Assembly (NCBI GenBank): GCA_963677165.2 | Contig: CAXXSX010000002.1 | Span: 310,001 to 374,000 of the forward strand | DNA length: 64,000 nt | Direction of reading: 5' to 3' | Origin: JAFGXT01 sp963677165 | GTDB taxonomy: Bacteria; Verrucomicrobiota; Lentisphaeria; Victivallales; SZUA-371 | Shown here: positions 52,829-62,165 of the stretch, in pieces | How the letters are laid out: each line of letters starts with the position of its first letter | How positions within the stretch are numbered: the stretch's first letter is position 1 | The notes under the pieces: generated by a model | The model's database searches: none | What the model was told of the DNA's origin: nothing | The model's input: the letters and a program-made list of their open reading frames with translations, nothing else | Translations under genes and position numbers: made by a program

Positions 52829-54331
52829 ATGAAAGGTAAATCAGAAAAACCGAATATCTTATTAATCACAACGGACCAGCAACGGTTTGATCATATCGGA
52901 TTAAAAGGCATGAAAGGAATTGGGACTCCCGCTCTGGACAGATTAGGAAGAGAAGGAATTCATTTTGACCGGGCCTATACGTCAAGCCCAACCTGTACTC
53001 CTGCCAGGGTCTCTTTGTTGACCGGGCTTTATCCGTCAATCCATGGAGCGTACAGTATCGGAGTGACAGTAGATCGATTCTCCCATCCTCTCTTACCGGA
53101 ATGCCTGGCGGATGATGGATATAAAACGGCTATTTTCGGCAAAACCCATTTTGTCTGTCGTAAAGATGAATCCAGACACATTATTGGCCATGACGACCAG
53201 AACAGCGAAGACTATCGCAACTTTAAAGGCCCATATCTGGGATTTCAAACAGTTCAGGTAAGCCGAGGACATTCCATTAACCAGATTCCAAGCATGCATT
53301 ATCGGTTTTTTCTGGAAGATACCGGACTGGATTATATGCAATGGTTTCCCGTCGCGGGCAAAGACTATGATCATGATTATTGTGGACCCTGGAACATCCC
53401 GGAAGAGTATCATAATACTACCTGGGTTGGTAATCTTACAGAAGACTGGATCATGCAGCATGACTCTTCTGAGCCCTGGTTTTGCTGGGCCAGCTTTCAG
53501 GATCCTCACGAACCTTTTGCCTGTCCCGAATCCTGGTACTCCAAAGTAGATGCTTCACAAATAGAAGCATTCGAAGGCTTCCAACCGGAAGAATTCGACG
53601 ATAAACCGGAATTCTATAACAAGGCAATCAAGGGCGACTGGAAAGAATATGAGGATGGTTATAGTGTTCCCAGTTCATTTGCGACTCCCAAAAGAACAGA
53701 ACGGGCATTACACGCATTGCAGGCCACTTTAGGAATGCTGGGTCTCATTGACCATCAGGTGGGACGAATGCTCAAAGCCCTTGAAAAAACCGGACAATTA
53801 GATAATACCATAGTTATTTTTACGACCGACCACGGGGAAATGCACGGACATCATGGTTTCTGGGGAAAAGGCCTGACAGCTTATGATGACTGCCAAAGAA
53901 TTCCAATGTTGATCTGGGGATCCGGATATTTTGAACCGCAGGGAACCAGTGACGCCATTGTAAATTTAGTTGATATTCCCAAAACAATACTCTCTGCTGT
54001 TGGAGCTGATATTCCCAGCGGAATGCAGGGATGCGATTTACTGCCGATTCTAAAAGGAAAAGTTAGCGACGTCAGGGATGCCACAATCATTGAATGCCAT
54101 GCCACACAAAAGATCTATCAGCAGACAATGGTGACAAAAGATTACAAACTGGTTGTCTATGACCAACTTGACTGTGGAGAGCTTTATGATATGAACGCAG
54201 ACCCGGATCAATATAATAATCTATGGAACAATCCTAATTTTGCCGGAATCAAATCCGAGCTGATGCTTCAATTTGTTCAGACACGAATGAATGATGAGGG
54301 AAAAACATTGCCTCGCGAGGCTTTCGCCTGA
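52829..54331 (+). CDS. Type I (formylglycine-dependent) sulfatase
   Basis: A 500-residue arylsulfatase-fold hydrolase. The start is ATG 52829 (GGAG nine bases upstream), with ATG 52814 as alternative. Metal-binding Asp residues are in LLITTDQQR. The modification motif is CTPAR (Cys56), the Cys-type site oxidised to formylglycine, followed by VSLLTG. TTDHGEMHGHHGFWGKG supplies further metal and catalytic residues. No signal peptide is seen, so it may act on internalised sulfated oligosaccharides. A formylglycine-generating enzyme is not in the window. As the last gene of the hexuronate operon, it suggests that the substrate is a sulfated uronic-acid polymer (inference). Confidence 0.92.
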   Translation: MKGKSEKPNILLITTDQQRFDHIGLKGMKGIGTPALDRLGREGIHFDRAYTSSPTCTPARVSLLTGLYPSIHGAYSIGVTVDRFSHPLLPECLADDGYKTAIFGKTHFVCRKDESRHIIGHDDQNSEDYRNFKGPYLGFQTVQVSRGHSINQIPSMHYRFFLEDTGLDYMQWFPVAGKDYDHDYCGPWNIPEEYHNTTWVGNLTEDWIMQHDSSEPWFCWASFQDPHEPFACPESWYSKVDASQIEAFEGFQPEEFDDKPEFYNKAIKGDWKEYEDGYSVPSSFATPKRTERALHALQATLGMLGLIDHQVGRMLKALEKTGQLDNTIVIFTTDHGEMHGHHGFWGKGLTAYDDCQRIPMLIWGSGYFEPQGTSDAIVNLVDIPKTILSAVGADIPSGMQGCDLLPILKGKVSDVRDATIIECHATQKIYQQTMVTKDYKLVVYDQLDCGELYDMNADPDQYNNLWNNPNFAGIKSELMLQFVQTRMNDEGKTLPREAFA

Positions 54332-54830
<499 letters not shown>

Positions 54831-55049
54831 GCTTATATAAGCGTACTGGAAGAGCAATAATAATACTACAATTTTTGCGTTTGGCAAATCAATTTATCAG
54901 GATTCACCATCTTTTTCTAAAAATTATGTTTTTATCCCAAAAATTCAAAATTTATTTTTACCTTTTGCCAAACAACATATTAGCTATATTAAATGAGTTG
55001 ATATTACAATTAGACCACTTGGAAAATTGTATTTTTTTCAAAATTGGTA

Positions 55050-55102
55050 TTGACTTTCATTTTATTTGTTATATAATTTTTATAACTTAGCCAGCCAAGT
55101 TA
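55050..55102 (+). promoter_or_regulatory. Promoter and dyad operator of the second GntR/LacI module
   Basis: TTGACT (55050-55055) and TATAAT (55072-55077) are 16 bases apart. At the expected start, TAACTTAG and CCAAGTTA (55083-55090 and 55095-55102) form a dyad with one mismatch. The position just downstream of the -10 box fits autorepression by the regulator starting at 55125. Confidence 0.6.
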
Positions 55103-55124
55103 AGTTTTTGATAAATGGATATTA

Positions 55125-56189
55125 ATGAATAAAACATCGACAATCGAAGCCGCTCCGTATGTACAGCTGTACGAGAACATCCGGAACAATATCCGCAAGG
55201 GAAACCTTAGCGGAAAATTGCCTTCCATTGCAGAGTTAGGACGCAGCCATTCTGTCAGCCACAACACTGTAAAAAAAGTGTTGGACCGACTGAAAGAGCA
55301 AAATTACTTATATGGCAAACAAGGCAAGGGTGTATATGTAAATGAGGCCGTCGCAGCCAGTCCGGCTTTTCAGAAACATATTGTATTTTACCTGCATATA
55401 AAATCTTATCACAATCCTTTTTTCGGACAGGCTTTAGCACGTTTAAGACAATTACTTGAATCTGACTGCAGTTTCGTACATCTGGTTAATTCTCCACAAC
55501 AGTTGAAAGAGCTTAATAGAAATGTGGATATCGTTCTTCTCATTGATATGAAACCGGATGCTGAACTTGATGAAATAAGTCAAATGGTTCCCAAAGAAAA
55601 AATCATTTTCTTTAACCAGAATTTCCGGGACCGGCATTGCGTGGGTACCGATAATATTCAGGGCGGCTATATGGCAATGAAATATCTTTATGATCGTGGT
55701 CATCGTCATATTGGAGTATTGTCACGAGATTTAGAGATTACCGACTGTATTTTCGACTTCCGACGTCATGGCGTAAACCGTTTTGTAGAAGAACATCCTG
55801 ATGTCAAACTGGAAAACTCTGAATTGCAGATCAGCCTTTCCAGGCCAGATGAGAACAGCGCCTATATTGCATCAGCCGAACTGCTGGAAAAAGCTCCGGA
55901 TATTACCGCAGTATTTGCTTTTACTGATATTTTGGCTCTGGGATTTTCTTCCTATTGCAATGAGAAACAGATTAAGATACCAGATCAAATCTCTCTAATT
56001 GGATTTGATAATCGCGATTTTGCCTCTCTGTTGGTCCCACCTTTAACAACATTGCAGGAAAACTGCGAGGCCCTGACTTTAGAAGCCAAAAAAATGATCG
56101 GAGACATGATTGCAGGAAAGCAGAAGCCCGAACAAGTTTTGCTTCCTCCGTTTCTGATTGAGCGTGAAAGTGTTAAAACAATTTTATGA
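55125..56189 (+). CDS. GntR-HTH / LacI-type transcriptional regulator
   Basis: A 354-residue protein. The N-terminal GntR winged helix shows YVQLYENIRNNIRKG, LPSIAELGRSHSVSHNTVKKVLDRL and GKGVYV. The LacI-type sugar-binding domain (~85-354) has VGTDNIQGGYMAMKYLYDRGHRHIGVL, AVFAFTDILALGF and ISLIGFDNRDF. It heads a plus-strand module with a secreted glycoside hydrolase and a pseudopilin and most likely represses them until the cognate sugar appears. It has the same architecture as the regulators at 1-687 and 24143-25213, but the effector domains are divergent, implying different ligands. Confidence 0.9.
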   Translation: MNKTSTIEAAPYVQLYENIRNNIRKGNLSGKLPSIAELGRSHSVSHNTVKKVLDRLKEQNYLYGKQGKGVYVNEAVAASPAFQKHIVFYLHIKSYHNPFFGQALARLRQLLESDCSFVHLVNSPQQLKELNRNVDIVLLIDMKPDAELDEISQMVPKEKIIFFNQNFRDRHCVGTDNIQGGYMAMKYLYDRGHRHIGVLSRDLEITDCIFDFRRHGVNRFVEEHPDVKLENSELQISLSRPDENSAYIASAELLEKAPDITAVFAFTDILALGFSSYCNEKQIKIPDQISLIGFDNRDFASLLVPPLTTLQENCEALTLEAKKMIGDMIAGKQKPEQVLLPPFLIERESVKTIL

Positions 56190-56331
56190 ATTATTATATT
56201 TATCAAAAAACGAAATAAACTGAAGGGTTTAATCAATGGCAATCAAAATATCATCACAATTAAACATATTGAGCTTCTTGACGTAATTAAAATTTTCAAA
56301 TCTAAATAAACCTAGGAACGGAGACTTTCTA

Positions 56332-58368
56332 ATGATTTACATCTCAAAAAATTACTATCGATTACTATATGTATTTATGGCGTTAATGATACTTGTGCCA
56401 GGAGTAAAAGCCATTGCTGCACCTGTTGCTCCGATTATTTCCAACCCCGATTTTGAAAGCGGCATGAATGGATGGAATTTTATACATAAATGTTACCGCA
56501 TTGAACCAAGAGGCGGAAGAAATGGTTCGTCCGGAATGTTATACGAGCGTAAAAATGCCAAAGAATATCTACTTTCTCCACGAAAAATCAAGTTGAAACC
56601 TGGAATGTTATATCGTTATGGTGCTTGGGTTCGATGTGAGAATGTAAAAGGTGGCGGAGCACAAATTGCTATTGAGTTCAATAAAAACCATTCTTTTATA
56701 GGTGGTAATTACTCCAAAGCATTAAAAGGAACAACAGACTGGACTCTTATTGAAGGCGAAGTTCTAATTCCTAAGGATGCAGACGCATGTCAAATCGTAT
56801 TGTACCTTTCCCGCAAAACAACAGGGAAGGCGTGGTTTGATGATGTATTTGTTGAACCGGCACAAGCTAAACTTGAAATGCACATTGTTTCACCTTCCTG
56901 CCAGACAATTTCGACTCGTGGAGGTATTCTCAGAGTAAATTTCTTTCGCAAAGGCGACAACACTCTTATTAAATTCCTGAATGGTTTGAAATTAAAAATT
57001 CAGATAGGAACAGACAAAAACATCAAAACGTTTTATGCAAAAATTGAGAATCATTCCGCAGAAATAAAACTGCCGAATCTTTCTGCAGGAGAATTACCGC
57101 TAAAGCTAACTCTGTTTAATCCCAGTAAGAAAACCGTTGTTATGAAAAAAACCTCTTATCTCCGCATTCTTCCTGAAGCAGAAAAAATTCCGGACCAGGC
57201 CTGTATGATTGATTCCCACGGACGCGCCATTGTCAATGGAAAACCCTATTTGCCTATTGGCCTCTACCTTCATAACATTCCAAAGGAAGTAGATATGAAA
57301 CTGATAATCAACAGCCCCTTTAATTGCATTATGCCGTATTGCAGTCCAAGTCTCCGCATGCCGGGAGAAAAGAAATCAGTAGAGGAACTTCATAAAACTA
57401 TGGATTATCTGCATCAAAATAATATAAAGGTTATTTTTTCGCTCAAGGATATCTATGACGGCCAGAGATGGCAAAAAAACAGTTATTTATGGAGATGGTG
57501 GGGTAAGCCACAGGATAAGTCTAATACGATCGTATCAAAAATAGTAAAGACTATCCGAAACCATCCGGCCTTGCTGGCATGGTATATTAACGATGAATGT
57601 TCAACTTCAATGATGGATGTTCTGGTAAACCGGCGAAAACTGGTAAATCGCCTTGATCCATATCATCCAACTTGGGCTGTGCTATATCAATTTGAGGATT
57701 TACCTTTGTTTGCATCCTCCTGTGACGTAATCGGTGCTGATCCTTATCCGATTAATGTTAAAAGAATTCACGACAATATGATAAAGAATAAAGTATCAAT
57801 GAATGGAGTAGACGCTTCCGGTTTACCGGCATGGGTTGTTCCACAAATTTTCAATCAAGGCGTTTATTTTGCCCGCGGCAACACAAAAAAATTCCATGAA
57901 TATGCAGATCCTACGGAGAAACAGATGAGAGGAATGACTCTATACATGGCTCTTCGAGGAGCAAAAGGCTTTGTTTACTATTCATTCTTCGACCTGAAAC
58001 GTCCTCTTTCTGCTTTTAAGCCTCCGGTTCAGACACAGGCTGATTTTGATAGGCGCTGGACCGAAGTATGCCGTGTCGGAGCCATGCTGAAAGAACTGGA
58101 ACCGTTTCTGCTATCGAATAAACCGGCACAAAAAGTTGAAATCAAAGTTGAAAAAGGAATGGTTGAGGCCAAAGCATTTTTTGATGACCAAGGTAATGTA
58201 CGCATTATTATTGCAGGAGTTGGCCCGGGCAAAGCCAGTGCGGTAATTACCTCTACAGTTCCCATGCAGCTAAAATCAATCTATGGCAATTGTGTTTCAC
58301 TGGGCAATAACCGGTATCGTTTTACCGGCAATGATATATGTTCTGACATTCTCAGTGGAAAAAAATAA
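56332..58368 (+). CDS. Secreted glycoside hydrolase-like protein with N-terminal carbohydrate-binding domain
   Basis: A 678-residue protein. GGAACGGAG lies before ATG 56332. The signal peptide (RLLYVFMALMILVPGVKAIAA) is followed by a CBM4/9-type jelly roll (~35-180: NPDFESGMNGWNF ... WFDDVFVEP). An Ig-like region comes next (~185-285), then a TIM barrel (~290-590): HGRAIVNGKPYLPIGLYLHN, NHPALLAWYINDECS (candidate acid/base Glu) and GADPYPIN. A small C-terminal beta domain ends the protein. The barrel resembles GH2/GH-A clan catalytic domains, but no family number can be fixed by eye. It lies between a GntR/LacI regulator and a pseudopilin. Confidence 0.78.
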   Translation: MIYISKNYYRLLYVFMALMILVPGVKAIAAPVAPIISNPDFESGMNGWNFIHKCYRIEPRGGRNGSSGMLYERKNAKEYLLSPRKIKLKPGMLYRYGAWVRCENVKGGGAQIAIEFNKNHSFIGGNYSKALKGTTDWTLIEGEVLIPKDADACQIVLYLSRKTTGKAWFDDVFVEPAQAKLEMHIVSPSCQTISTRGGILRVNFFRKGDNTLIKFLNGLKLKIQIGTDKNIKTFYAKIENHSAEIKLPNLSAGELPLKLTLFNPSKKTVVMKKTSYLRILPEAEKIPDQACMIDSHGRAIVNGKPYLPIGLYLHNIPKEVDMKLIINSPFNCIMPYCSPSLRMPGEKKSVEELHKTMDYLHQNNIKVIFSLKDIYDGQRWQKNSYLWRWWGKPQDKSNTIVSKIVKTIRNHPALLAWYINDECSTSMMDVLVNRRKLVNRLDPYHPTWAVLYQFEDLPLFASSCDVIGADPYPINVKRIHDNMIKNKVSMNGVDASGLPAWVVPQIFNQGVYFARGNTKKFHEYADPTEKQMRGMTLYMALRGAKGFVYYSFFDLKRPLSAFKPPVQTQADFDRRWTEVCRVGAMLKELEPFLLSNKPAQKVEIKVEKGMVEAKAFFDDQGNVRIIIAGVGPGKASAVITSTVPMQLKSIYGNCVSLGNNRYRFTGNDICSDILSGKK

Positions 58369-58419
58369 CAGCAATAATACTTTAAAATTATAAACCCCTA
58401 TAATCAAGGAGAATTAAAA

Positions 58420-59148
58420 ATGTTAAATCTGAAAAACAAAGGAAGACTTCGAAGCTGGAATTTCACACTCATCGAACTCCTCGTTGTGATCGCTATTATT
58501 GCAATTCTGGCTGCAATATTGCTTCCAGCACTTAATAAGGCAAGAAACCGCGCAAAAGGAATAAGCTGCGTAAATAATCTCAAACAACTGGGGCTTGGAG
58601 AAGCCATGTATGTTGGTGATTATGGTGGCTATATTCCTTTACATGAAGATTACACTTCGACAATCAAGTATCAAACCTGGAGTGGTTTTTTATATTTTCT
58701 GGATTATATAAAAGATCCCAAGCTCTTTTTCTGCCCAAGCCGCGGCCCCTTTCTAAGTGGAACTCAGCACTACACAAAACTTAGTGAATTTACACAGCGA
58801 AATTATACCTATGGAATTAGCCGATATCCGGATGGATATTACACATCGACTTCTCAAGCCGGAAATGCAAGCAAAAAGATTTATTATTTAATTACTAAAA
58901 AAATAAAGAAAACCAGTATTTTCCCGATTATAGCAGATACTGCCATTTCAACGAAAAGATATTCATATTATTATTTTGTTAAATCATCTCTAATCAATAA
59001 TATCGCCGGCGTATGTACAGGGCACAGCAATAAAGCCAATGTACTGCTGGCAGACTTTCATGTAGGTTCATATAGTAGACAAGACCTCAATGCCGAATTA
59101 GGAATTGAAGCCACAATTTCCGAAAACTATGTTACCTATGAACCATAA
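58420..59148 (+). CDS. Type II secretion / type IV pilin-like (pseudopilin) protein
   Basis: A 242-residue protein with AAGGAGA upstream. A 14-residue basic leader precedes FTLIELLVVIAIIAILAAIL, then LLPALNKARNRAKG and a globular domain with SCVNNLKQLGLGEAMYVGDY, FFCPSRGPF and the late ANVLLADFHVGS strand. It matches the protein at 23515-24120 in layout, with a longer C-terminal domain. It follows the glycoside hydrolase by 51 bases and is probably co-transcribed. After cleavage it would sit in the inner membrane or a pseudopilus; the globular domain could bind substrate (inference). The stop is 32 bases before a GGTAGGG repeat. Confidence 0.88.
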   Translation: MLNLKNKGRLRSWNFTLIELLVVIAIIAILAAILLPALNKARNRAKGISCVNNLKQLGLGEAMYVGDYGGYIPLHEDYTSTIKYQTWSGFLYFLDYIKDPKLFFCPSRGPFLSGTQHYTKLSEFTQRNYTYGISRYPDGYYTSTSQAGNASKKIYYLITKKIKKTSIFPIIADTAISTKRYSYYYFVKSSLINNIAGVCTGHSNKANVLLADFHVGSYSRQDLNAELGIEATISENYVTYEP

Positions 59149-59180
59149 ATTTTAAGACTCGTGCGAAATGCAGTTTATCG

Positions 59181-59269
59181 GGTAGGGATGGTTCTCCGCA
59201 ACGGTCCGCTATTTTGTGTCTGAGCACAAAATACCGGGAGACGGCGCGCTACGGAGAGCGCGCCCTACC
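59181..59269. repeat. Palindromic dispersed repeat GGTAGGG...CCCTACC, copy 3
   Basis: 89 bp with terminal GGTAGGG/CCCTACC, inner arms TTCTCCGCA and TACGGAGAGC, and a central stem ATTTTGTG/CACAAAAT around TCTGAG. It lies just past the pseudopilin stop and before the 3' end of rapA. It is about 30 kb from the other copies and similarly well conserved. In this place it could also act as a bidirectional terminator. Confidence 0.87.
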
Positions 59270-59342
59270 AAAATTCGATCATTTCGCAAGACTCTTATAA
59301 GTTTTAAGACCGGAGATTAATTATTTCTCCGGAATATATTCT

Positions 59343-62063
59343 TTACCGTTGTATCATTACCAGGCGGATCGCGTCGAGGCGCAGGCGGGCCTTGCGGATG
59401 TGCTGGTCGATCCGGTCGCGATGATCTATATAGATATCGATTTCGTCCTCTCGAATATGGTCGTTGACTTCGCGTAATGCTTTTGTACGCCGGATTTCTT
59501 CGTTGAACCATTCTTTCATATGATGCAAACTGCCCGCGAGAATTCGCTTGCAGGACTGTTTTGCCCGTTCATGTGATGCTTCCAGCAAATCGGGAATGAC
59601 TCGTCGCAACAGTTCCGGCGACGGTGGAGTATGGCACGATTTTAACAATGAAGCATCTGGCTGCGTTACCGGTTCGCCGCGCTCATTGACCGCAAATAAA
59701 AGCGGCTCAGGCGGTAGAAAACGGTCGATATGCAATTCTGACGGCGCAACACTTTCCAGGACAAAAACGGTTTCCAGAATCAGGCGGTTGCCATTATGTT
59801 CTTCACTGCCGTCAAGTATCGCAATAGAACTATTGCCGGATTCCGAACCAATCAGCAGGTCAATCGCTCCGTTGATCATCGGATGATCCCAGGAGAGGAA
59901 CTGAATATCATCACGAGACAGCGCCCGGGAACGATTCCAGGTTACAGTTGTACCATCATGCTTGATACCTGGAAACGCATCGGTCAGCAAATCCTCCGGT
60001 TTAAGCAGATAGGAACGCTCGGACATCTCTTCGTATTTAATACCGAAAAATTCATACAGCTTCAACATAAACTGTTCCAGTTTCGTATCCTGATCAGTAT
60101 TTTCCAACTGAGAAATCATTTCGTTGATCATCTCCGGACGATATGAATTTAACTCAAGCAGTTTATCACGGCCGGATTCCAGTTCAGCTTCCACTTTGGA
60201 GCGAAATTCCGCCGTTTCTTTAAGCAGTTTTTCAAACTCTGCCATATCAGGTTTCGAAGAGTCAAGCAGATTGTTCAGCTCCGGTTCAAAACGCTGCATG
60301 ATACGCGCTCCACCGTGAAGGGAGTGCGAAAATGAAGCGAGCCCTTCATGAAACCAGCGAGCAAGAAATTCATCGCGCGAACCGGATACATAAGGAACAT
60401 GAATACGTATATCGGAAGTCTGTCCGATACGGTCAAGACGTCCAATACGCTGTTCGAGCAACTCCGGGTCCAGCGGCAGTTTCATCAGTACCAGGTCGTG
60501 GGCAAACTGAAAATTACGTCCTTCACTGCCGATCTCGGAACAAATCAGCAGCCGGGCTCCGTCCGGCTCTGCAAACCAGGCGGCAGTGCGGTCACGCTGA
60601 ATCAACGTCATTCCTTCATGGAACACCGCAGCGGTTACTCCGGAAATAGACTCAAATTCCTCTTTGACCGCAATCGCGTCATCCATACCGCCGCAGATCA
60701 ACAAAACTTTACGTTTACGAAATTGATGGAGAAATTCAGATAGCCAGGTGACTTCCGGACGAATAGAGTCATCCGGACAACCGGGTTCAAGTTTAATCAG
60801 CTGGGGCCGACGTTTCGGGAAATTCTTCATGGCAGTACGGGTATTGCGGTACATAACGCGTCCGATCCCGTGGCGGTCAAGCAAATCTCCAATAAATTTA
60901 TCCCTGGCACGCTCGGAGGAATAATCAAGCTTGACTTGTTCGTCATGACTGATCAATGTCGTCAGGAACCGGTGTTCGCCATTTTCAAGCGTTTCTCCCG
61001 CCATGAGTTTTCCGACCACCTCAGCCGTTCGTTTATAATGGCGGGTCTCGCTACGGAACTTTTCCAGATCATAATAGCGTTCGGGATCAAGCAGGCGCAA
61101 ACGCGCAAAGTGTCCTTCGAGGCCATGGTGTTCCGGAGTCGCAGTTAATAATAGAACAGCCGGAGTTGATGCCGCCAGCTGTTCAATCATCAGGTATTCC
61201 ACGCTCGGCTGTTCAGGACTCCATTCCAGATGGTGCGCCTCGTCAACAATCAGCAAATCCCAGCCAGTCAAAGACATCTGTCCTTTTGCCGCCGCTTTTA
61301 CTGCGGTATTCAACGCGCAGAGACAAAGCTGTGATGATTCAAACGGCGACTCTTCATCATCGTCCTCTGGATTTGGCTGAAGCGATTCGTCATTAATGAT
61401 TGAAAAGGTCAGATTAAATTTTCTCAACAGTTCCACAAACCACTGGTTTACCAGAACCTCAGGAACAACGACCAGCACTCGCGACGCCAGGCCGCGCAAC
61501 AGTAGTCCATGCATGATCATGCAGGCTTCAATCGTTTTACCGAGCCCGACCTCGTCGGCAAGCAGTAAACGCGGACGATGCCGGATCAACGCCTCATGTG
61601 CAATATAAAACTGATGTGGAATAACATCCACCCTGCCCCCGATAATTCCCCGAAGCGGAGATTTGCGCAACTGGTGTTTGTTTCTCAGGGCTTCAAGTCT
61701 CAATTCAAACCAGTCGTGCTGATCGTGATGACCCGACATAAGCCGGGTTTCGGGTTTGCAAAAGGAAATATCGCCGGAAAGTCCGGCTTCCGGGACTTTT
61801 ACGCCATCACCGGAATAGATAAACACGCCGTTATTATCAGTAACATCTTCGATCTCAAATTCAGTTCCTTCCTGGGTTTTCACGCGGTCACCGACATTGA
61901 ACATGACGCGTTTCAGGGGGGCGTTGGCAGCGGAATAGGTACGGGTTGTGTCGCTGCCTTGAAACATTATAGTTACACGCTGGAATTCGGCGTTAATCAC
62001 AATTCCCAAACCAAGTTCGGGTTCCATTTCGCTTATCCAGCATTGTCCTGCGGTAAAATTCAT
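59343..62063 (-). CDS. rapA: RapA-like RNA polymerase-associated SWI2/SNF2 ATPase
   Basis: A 906-residue protein. The N-terminal tandem Tudor-like segment (AGQCWISEMEPELGLGIVI, FNVGDRVKTQEGTEFEIEDV) precedes the SNF2 helicase core: LLADEVGLGKTIEA (Walker A), DLLIVDEAHHLEW (DEAH box), LLTATPEHHG, then motif V/VI region LICSEIGSEGRNFQ and LEQRIGRLDRIGQ. The C-terminal half is RapA-specific. In E. coli, RapA (about 968 residues) helps recycle RNA polymerase after transcription. All helicase motifs are intact. It is minus strand, following pepF with a hairpin between them, and probably independent of the sugar modules. Confidence 0.92.
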   Translation of the reverse strand: MNFTAGQCWISEMEPELGLGIVINAEFQRVTIMFQGSDTTRTYSAANAPLKRVMFNVGDRVKTQEGTEFEIEDVTDNNGVFIYSGDGVKVPEAGLSGDISFCKPETRLMSGHHDQHDWFELRLEALRNKHQLRKSPLRGIIGGRVDVIPHQFYIAHEALIRHRPRLLLADEVGLGKTIEACMIMHGLLLRGLASRVLVVVPEVLVNQWFVELLRKFNLTFSIINDESLQPNPEDDDEESPFESSQLCLCALNTAVKAAAKGQMSLTGWDLLIVDEAHHLEWSPEQPSVEYLMIEQLAASTPAVLLLTATPEHHGLEGHFARLRLLDPERYYDLEKFRSETRHYKRTAEVVGKLMAGETLENGEHRFLTTLISHDEQVKLDYSSERARDKFIGDLLDRHGIGRVMYRNTRTAMKNFPKRRPQLIKLEPGCPDDSIRPEVTWLSEFLHQFRKRKVLLICGGMDDAIAVKEEFESISGVTAAVFHEGMTLIQRDRTAAWFAEPDGARLLICSEIGSEGRNFQFAHDLVLMKLPLDPELLEQRIGRLDRIGQTSDIRIHVPYVSGSRDEFLARWFHEGLASFSHSLHGGARIMQRFEPELNNLLDSSKPDMAEFEKLLKETAEFRSKVEAELESGRDKLLELNSYRPEMINEMISQLENTDQDTKLEQFMLKLYEFFGIKYEEMSERSYLLKPEDLLTDAFPGIKHDGTTVTWNRSRALSRDDIQFLSWDHPMINGAIDLLIGSESGNSSIAILDGSEEHNGNRLILETVFVLESVAPSELHIDRFLPPEPLLFAVNERGEPVTQPDASLLKSCHTPPSPELLRRVIPDLLEASHERAKQSCKRILAGSLHHMKEWFNEEIRRTKALREVNDHIREDEIDIYIDHRDRIDQHIRKARLRLDAIRLVMIQR

Positions 62064-62103
62064 TTATAAAGCTCTTATGTTGTTTTTTACACAGAAAACA
62101 CAG

Positions 62104-62134
62104 AAAACACAGAGAAAAATGAAAGCTCTCTGTG
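62104..62134 (-). terminator. Terminator after pepF, within a CACAGA tandem repeat
   Basis: CACAGAG (62108-62114) and CTCTGTG (62128-62134) form a 7-bp stem, followed on the minus strand by TTTT (62104-62107) and further T-rich units of the tandem ACACAGAAA repeat (about 62090-62114). It lies 32 bases beyond the pepF stop. The T runs separated by CTGTG make it of moderate quality. Confidence 0.5.
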
Positions 62135-62165
62135 CCTCTCGAATCTGCGGTTGTAGTGTACGGAT

